From the NCBI RefSeq assembly GCF_000826545.1, contig NZ_CDME01000002.1, forward strand, positions 372,001 to 436,000: a stretch of DNA of 64,000 nt, given 5' to 3'. The notes below the pieces were generated by a model. The model worked only from the letters and a program-made list of their open reading frames with translations. It was not told the origin of the DNA and made no database searches. Origin of the DNA: Kibdelosporangium sp. MJ126-NF4 (GTDB taxonomy: Bacteria > Actinomycetota > Actinomycetes > Mycobacteriales > Pseudonocardiaceae). The translations under genes and the position numbers were made by a program. Numbering within the stretch: position 1 is the first letter of the stretch; each line of letters begins with the position of its first letter. This document shows positions 60,316 to 64,000 of the stretch, one piece after another.

Positions 60316-61902
60316 TCAGGACTTCTCGACGGTGAAAAGGTCGGGCCTCGACAGCGGGGACTCCTTGTATCCTCGGACGTTCCTGCGCACCGCGCGCCGG
60401 TCGACGTCCTGGTAGAGCGGCAGCCACGGCACGTCCTTGCTGATCCGCGCGGACGCGGCGAGCCAGTCCGCGTCCTGTGCACCGCGGTCGGCCTCGGCCC
60501 TGGCCCTGTCCAGCAACCGGTCCACCTCGGCGTCGCGGTACCTGGCGATGTTGCCCTCGACCGACTGCGCCACCCTGCCGTGCAACTTGCCGTACAGCAC
60601 GGCATCCGGACTGGCGTAGTTCAATGTGGACTTCCAGGAGAAGAACGGCAGCTCGCCCTTGCCGACCTTGTCGATGATCGTGCTTAGCGGCAGCTCGCCG
60701 ATCGAGCACTCGATGCCCGCGTCCTTCAGGTTGGCCTGCATGACCTCCGCGATCTGCTTCAGCGTGCCGTAGCCGGGGACGTACGTGCTGTCGATCCTCA
60801 AACCGTTGGGGTATCCCGCCTGCGCGAGCAACTCCTTGGCCCTGGGGACGTCCCGCTTGTAGACGGTGATCTCGGGCGAGCTGTCGTAGCCGTCGATCAG
60901 GCCGCCCGGCAACGGGCCGCGCAGCGGGACCCCGCTCTGCTTCACGACGTTGGCCATGATCGCCTCGTGGTCGATGGCGTGGCAGACGGCCTGGCGGACC
61001 CGGACGTCGTCGAACGGCTTCTGCCCGGTCTGGAACACCCAGTAGGTGATGTCGAGCAACGGCGTGGACAGGATGCCGATCTCCGGGTGCTGTGCGAGCC
61101 GTTCGATCAGGTTGACCGGCAGGTTCCCCACCACGTCGAGGTCGCCGCGTTCCACCTGCAGTGCCGCGGTGGATGGCTCGATCGGCGAGTTGAACAGCAC
61201 TCCGCCGAGCTTCGGTCGGCCACGCCAGTGGCCGTCGTTCGGTTGCAGCTCGATCATCTGGTTGGGCGTCCAGCGGGCGAACCGGAACGCGCCACTGCCC
61301 GCCATGTTACGGGCCAGGTACTTCGCGGCCGTCGGGTCGGCCTGGGACTTGTTGGCCGCGACCACGGCCGGGTTCACCACCGAGCCGACCGAGTCCAGCG
61401 CCAGTGCCCGCAGGAACGGCGAGAACGGGGCGTCCAGCGTGATCACCACGGTCCCGGCGTCCTTGGCGACGATGTTGCCCGGCTTGACGTGTTCGGTGAG
61501 CAGGAAACTGGAGCCCTGGCCGATCTCCATGGTCCGGCGTAAGGACGCCACCACGGCGTCGGCGTCCAGCCCGGAGCCGTCGGCGAACTTCACGCCCGGT
61601 CTCAACGCGAAGGTGTAGACGGCTCCGTCCGGGGACATCTCGTACCGCTCGGCGAGGCCGGGGCTGACGCCCTTGGCGTCCGCGGTCAGCTCGACCAGCC
61701 GGTCGTAGACGTTGTGGATCACCATTCCGGAGTTGGACTCGGTGGTGGTCGCCGGATCGAGCCCTTTCGGTTCGGCGGACATCGCGTACTTCAGCACGGC
61801 GCTGGCGCCTGCCGCGGGCTTGCGGGTGTCGCCACAGGCCGCGACGAACGGGCCCGCGACAGCGGCGCCGCCCGCCACCTTGAGGAAGCCTCGACGGTTC
61901 AT
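60316..61902 (-). CDS. ABC transporter substrate-binding lipoprotein (family 5, Tat-exported)
   Basis: A 528-residue solute-binding protein of SBP family 5 (DppA/OppA-like). The N-terminus [17 protein letters not shown] is a twin-arginine signal with a lipobox ending AACGD, so it should be a Tat-exported lipoprotein. The body has LDPATTTESNSGMVIHNVYDRLVEL, YTFALRPGVKFADGSGLDADAVVASL and RQAVCHAIDHEAI, typical of the family. It binds the imported solute and presents it to the DppB/DppC channel. The ATG at 61902 overlaps the OppF stop. Confidence 0.9.
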   Translation of the reverse strand: MNRRGFLKVAGGAAVAGPFVAACGDTRKPAAGASAVLKYAMSAEPKGLDPATTTESNSGMVIHNVYDRLVELTADAKGVSPGLAERYEMSPDGAVYTFALRPGVKFADGSGLDADAVVASLRRTMEIGQGSSFLLTEHVKPGNIVAKDAGTVVITLDAPFSPFLRALALDSVGSVVNPAVVAANKSQADPTAAKYLARNMAGSGAFRFARWTPNQMIELQPNDGHWRGRPKLGGVLFNSPIEPSTAALQVERGDLDVVGNLPVNLIERLAQHPEIGILSTPLLDITYWVFQTGQKPFDDVRVRQAVCHAIDHEAIMANVVKQSGVPLRGPLPGGLIDGYDSSPEITVYKRDVPRAKELLAQAGYPNGLRIDSTYVPGYGTLKQIAEVMQANLKDAGIECSIGELPLSTIIDKVGKGELPFFSWKSTLNYASPDAVLYGKLHGRVAQSVEGNIARYRDAEVDRLLDRARAEADRGAQDADWLAASARISKDVPWLPLYQDVDRRAVRRNVRGYKESPLSRPDLFTVEKS

Positions 61903-62909
61903 CTTTCCTCCATCGCGTAACGCGGGGGCCGGGCCACCGGGAACAGGCAGGCCACCTGGTGCGGAGCGGGGCCAAGGTCGGGAACGCGCGCACCGCACTC
62001 GACTCGCGCGTGGGGGCAGCGGGTGCGGAACGCGCATCCGCTCGGGGGATCGAGTGGACTCGGTGCCTCGCCGTCGAGCCGGACGAACTCGCCGGGATCC
62101 GAGCTCACGGCCGGGGTGAGGTCCGGCACCGACGCCAGCAGCGCCTGCGTGTACGGGTGTGCCGGACGGTGGAAGATCTCGTGCCCGGTGCCGGTCTCGA
62201 CGATCCGGCCCAGGTACATGACCGCGACCCGGTCCGCGATCTGCCGGACCACGGCCAGGTCGTGGCTGATGAAGACGTACGCGACGCCGAGGTCGGCCTG
62301 CAGTTGCCGCAGCAGCGCGATGATCTGCGCCTGGACGGACACGTCCAGTGCCGACGTGGGCTCGTCGCACACCAGCACGTCCGGACGCGGCGCGAGGGCC
62401 CGCGCGATCGCGACACGCTGGCGTTGCCCACCGGACAGCTGGTGCGGGCGACGCGCGGCCATCGTCGGGTCGAGCCCCACCTGTTCGAGCAGTTGCGCGA
62501 CAGCGGACCGAGCGGACGGGACGCCGTCCGGCAGGCTGTGCACCTGATAGGCCTCGCCGACCAGATCGCCGACGCTCATCCGCGGGTTGAGGGAGCCGAA
62601 CGGGTCCTGGAACACCATCTGAACCCGCGCGCGCAGCGGGCGTCGTCGGCGTTCCGGCATGGCCGTCAGATCCACGCCGTCCAGCAGCACGCGCCCCGAG
62701 GTCGGGCGCTCCAGGCAGACCAGGGTGCGGGCCAGCGTCGACTTGCCACAGCCGGACTCACCGACCAACGCCAGGGTCTCACCCCGGGCGAGGTCGAAAC
62801 TGACATCCTGGACCGCCCGCAGGACGGCCCTGTGACGTCCATGGGGGCGTCCACTGTGGACGCTGTAGTGCCTGACCATGTTCTCGACGCGGAGCAGCGG
62901 TTCAGCCAC
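61899..62909 (-). CDS. ABC transporter ATPase, OppF/DppF type
   Basis: A 336-residue ATPase. Walker A is [11 protein letters not shown], the signature is [15 protein letters not shown], Walker B is [13 protein letters not shown], and the H-loop is FISHDLAVV. The OppF/DppF C-terminal oligopeptide domain has [15 protein letters not shown], with cysteines typical of an iron-sulfur cluster in this family. The GTG start overlaps the OppD stop by 8 bases. It powers the permease pair. Confidence 0.91.
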   Translation of the reverse strand: MAEPLLRVENMVRHYSVHSGRPHGRHRAVLRAVQDVSFDLARGETLALVGESGCGKSTLARTLVCLERPTSGRVLLDGVDLTAMPERRRRPLRARVQMVFQDPFGSLNPRMSVGDLVGEAYQVHSLPDGVPSARSAVAQLLEQVGLDPTMAARRPHQLSGGQRQRVAIARALAPRPDVLVCDEPTSALDVSVQAQIIALLRQLQADLGVAYVFISHDLAVVRQIADRVAVMYLGRIVETGTGHEIFHRPAHPYTQALLASVPDLTPAVSSDPGEFVRLDGEAPSPLDPPSGCAFRTRCPHARVECGARVPDLGPAPHQVACLFPVARPPRYAMEER

Positions 62910-63891
62910 CGGCGACCACCTCGGTGTGGTGGCAGGCGGCCGACGAGCCGTCGGCCAGGACCCGGAGCTCGGGCTCCTCGGCCCTGCACAGGTCGTCGGC
63001 GAAGGAACACCGTGGAGCGAACGGGCACCCCGACGGCAGGGCGACCGGGTCCGGGGGAGACCCGGGGATCGAGCCCAGTTCGTCGACCCGCCGGTCCACT
63101 CTCGGCACGGACTGCAACAGCGCGATGGTGTACGGGTGCCTGGGGCGTTGGTACACCCGTCTGAGCGGGCCGGTTTCCACCACCTGCCCGGCGTACATCA
63201 CCACCGCGCGGGTGGCGATCTGTGCCGCGGCCGCGAGATCGTGCGTGATCAGCAACAAGGCGGTCTGATACTCCCGTTGCATGTCCCGCAGCAGCGCGAG
63301 GATCTGCGCCTGCACGGTCACGTCCAGCGCGGTGGTCGGCTCGTCGGCGAGCAACACGCTCGGCCCGAGCGCGACGGCCATCGCGATGATCACCCGTTGC
63401 CGCAACCCACCGGACAGCTGGTGCGGGTACTCGCGTGCTCGTCGCGCCGGATCGGGAATGCCCACCCGCTCGATCAGGTCGATCGTCCTGGCCATCGAGT
63501 CCCGCCTGCGGGTGCCGCGGTGCACCCGGAACGCCTCGGCGATCTGCGCGCCGACCGGGTAGGCCGGGTTGAGCGCGCTCTGCGCGTCCTGGAACACCAT
63601 GGCGATCTCGCTGCCCGCCATCGAACGCCGCCGCCGGGCGGGCAGGTCGAGCAGGTTGTCGCCGCGATACCCGATCCGCCCGGTCACCTCGGTCCCTGGC
63701 TCCAGCAATCCCATCACCGCTCGCGCGGTCGCGGTCTTGCCACACCCGGACTCGCCGAGCACAGCGACGGCTTCTCCGGAGTGGACAGCGAACGAGACGC
63801 CGCGAACAGCGGGAACCGCGCGGGCGCCGCGGAAGGTCACCCGCAGGCCCTCGATCGAGAGCAACGGACTGTCGAGAGTGGACTTTTCCAT
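62902..63891 (-). CDS. ABC transporter ATPase, OppD/DppD type
   Basis: A 329-residue ATPase. Walker A is GESGCGKTATA, the signature LSGGLRQRVIIAMAL, Walker B SVLLADEPTTALD, and the C-terminal region has CPFAPRCSFADDLC. It is the first gene of the minus-strand operon that runs through OppF, binding protein, NIPSNAP-like protein, DppB, DppC and LLM oxidoreductase. The ATG at 63891 has GGGAGGCGGC immediately before it. A promoter and operator-like sequence lie upstream. Confidence 0.91.
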   Translation of the reverse strand: MEKSTLDSPLLSIEGLRVTFRGARAVPAVRGVSFAVHSGEAVAVLGESGCGKTATARAVMGLLEPGTEVTGRIGYRGDNLLDLPARRRRSMAGSEIAMVFQDAQSALNPAYPVGAQIAEAFRVHRGTRRRDSMARTIDLIERVGIPDPARRAREYPHQLSGGLRQRVIIAMAVALGPSVLLADEPTTALDVTVQAQILALLRDMQREYQTALLLITHDLAAAAQIATRAVVMYAGQVVETGPLRRVYQRPRHPYTIALLQSVPRVDRRVDELGSIPGSPPDPVALPSGCPFAPRCSFADDLCRAEEPELRVLADGSSAACHHTEVVAGG

Positions 63892-64000
63892 GCCGCCTCC
63901 CGCTCGCTGATTTCAGGAAGGCTAAAACCGGTTCAATCACACTGTCAATGACCCTGCCCCGGTGACTTCTCGACGGGAAACCCGCCGATCCCGATGCTTC
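63892..64000. other. Intergenic to the right window edge
   Basis: Apart from the promoter described above, the last 109 bases hold no visible gene. Confidence 0.4.
63919..63948 (-). promoter_or_regulatory. Promoter with operator-like overlap before the ABC operon
   Basis: On the minus strand, TTGACA (63948-63943) is separated by 16 bases from TTTAGC (63926-63921) or by 18 from TAGCCT, a plausible sigma-70-type promoter. The interval includes GCTAAAAC-N2-GTT as in the aminotransferase promoter (56436), with an AACCGGTT palindrome at 63927-63934. Overlap with the promoter fits repression by the XRE-cupin protein. Confidence 0.55.

Noticed and set aside
1..64000. CRISPR arrays, rRNA, tRNA, transposases or integrases
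   Set aside because: No regularly spaced long repeats, RNA-gene signatures or mobile-element proteins were recognised. Only short tandem repeats were seen.

Overview
High-GC actinobacterial DNA, most like Pseudonocardiales or a related antibiotic-producing actinomycete. Support: GTG/TTG starts are common, ATGA stop-start overlaps are frequent, and LAL regulators, DHA2 exporters and a multimodular megasynthase are present. No rRNA, tRNA, CRISPR array or insertion sequence was seen.

Region 1 (1-31.3 kb) is a specialised-metabolite cluster. It holds a complete route to 3-hydroxyanthranilate (3-HAA): class II DAHP synthase (24496-25728), PhzE-type ADIC synthase (19222-21183), PhzD-type isochorismatase (5346-6029) and EntA-like dehydrogenase (4516-5304). 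At the left edge, a type II dehydroquinate synthase homologue of the GriH kind (76-1179) is followed by an amidohydrolase-fold protein (1183-1950) and a coenzyme-F390-synthetase/PaaK-like ligase (1947-3263). The last two are the pair known from benzoxazole antibiotics (nataxazole, A33853). The predicted product is therefore a benzoxazole, possibly mixing 3-HAA with a 3-amino-4-hydroxybenzoate-type unit. Tailoring candidates are two flavin monooxygenases, a SAM methyltransferase, a phosphatidyltransferase-Baeyer-Villiger monooxygenase fusion and two SDRs. Export and uptake candidates are two DHA2 MFS pumps, two DUF485/SSS symporter pairs and an APC permease. Control candidates are two LAL LuxR regulators and an ArsR-ArsC fusion. 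A 22-bp dyad, TACATCA-N8-TGATGTA, occurs four times: at the arsR-arsC, LAL/DAHP synthase, MFS and VOC promoters. This suggests one regulon.

Region 2 (31.3-43.7 kb) has a secreted beta-propeller/PKD protein divergent from a single 3572-residue PKS-NRPS. Its order is AMP-ligase, ACP, KS, AT, KR, ACP, C, A, PCP, C, then a C-terminal Rossmann domain resembling cyanobacterial acyl-ACP reductase. There is no thioesterase. It may make a lipo-aminoacyl aldehyde or a related product.

Region 3 (43.7-49.7 kb) holds a PucR regulator divergent from an amidohydrolase/NCS1 transporter operon, then a PAP2 phosphatase convergent with a MarR regulator.

Region 4 (49.8-64 kb) has a membrane-anchored phthalate-dioxygenase-reductase-like fusion under a MarR-type dyad. 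It is followed by a minus-strand catabolic island. One operon encodes oligopeptide-type ABC transport (OppD, OppF, a Tat lipoprotein, DppB, DppC), a NIPSNAP-like protein and a luciferase-like monooxygenase. A second encodes a class V aminotransferase, OsmC, bicupin, cyclase-family hydrolase and ThDP decarboxylase. A XRE-cupin regulator lies between them, and both promoters share a similar operator-like sequence. The substrate is unknown; the hydrolase/decarboxylase pair would fit ring opening and decarboxylation of an isatin- or kynurenine-like compound.
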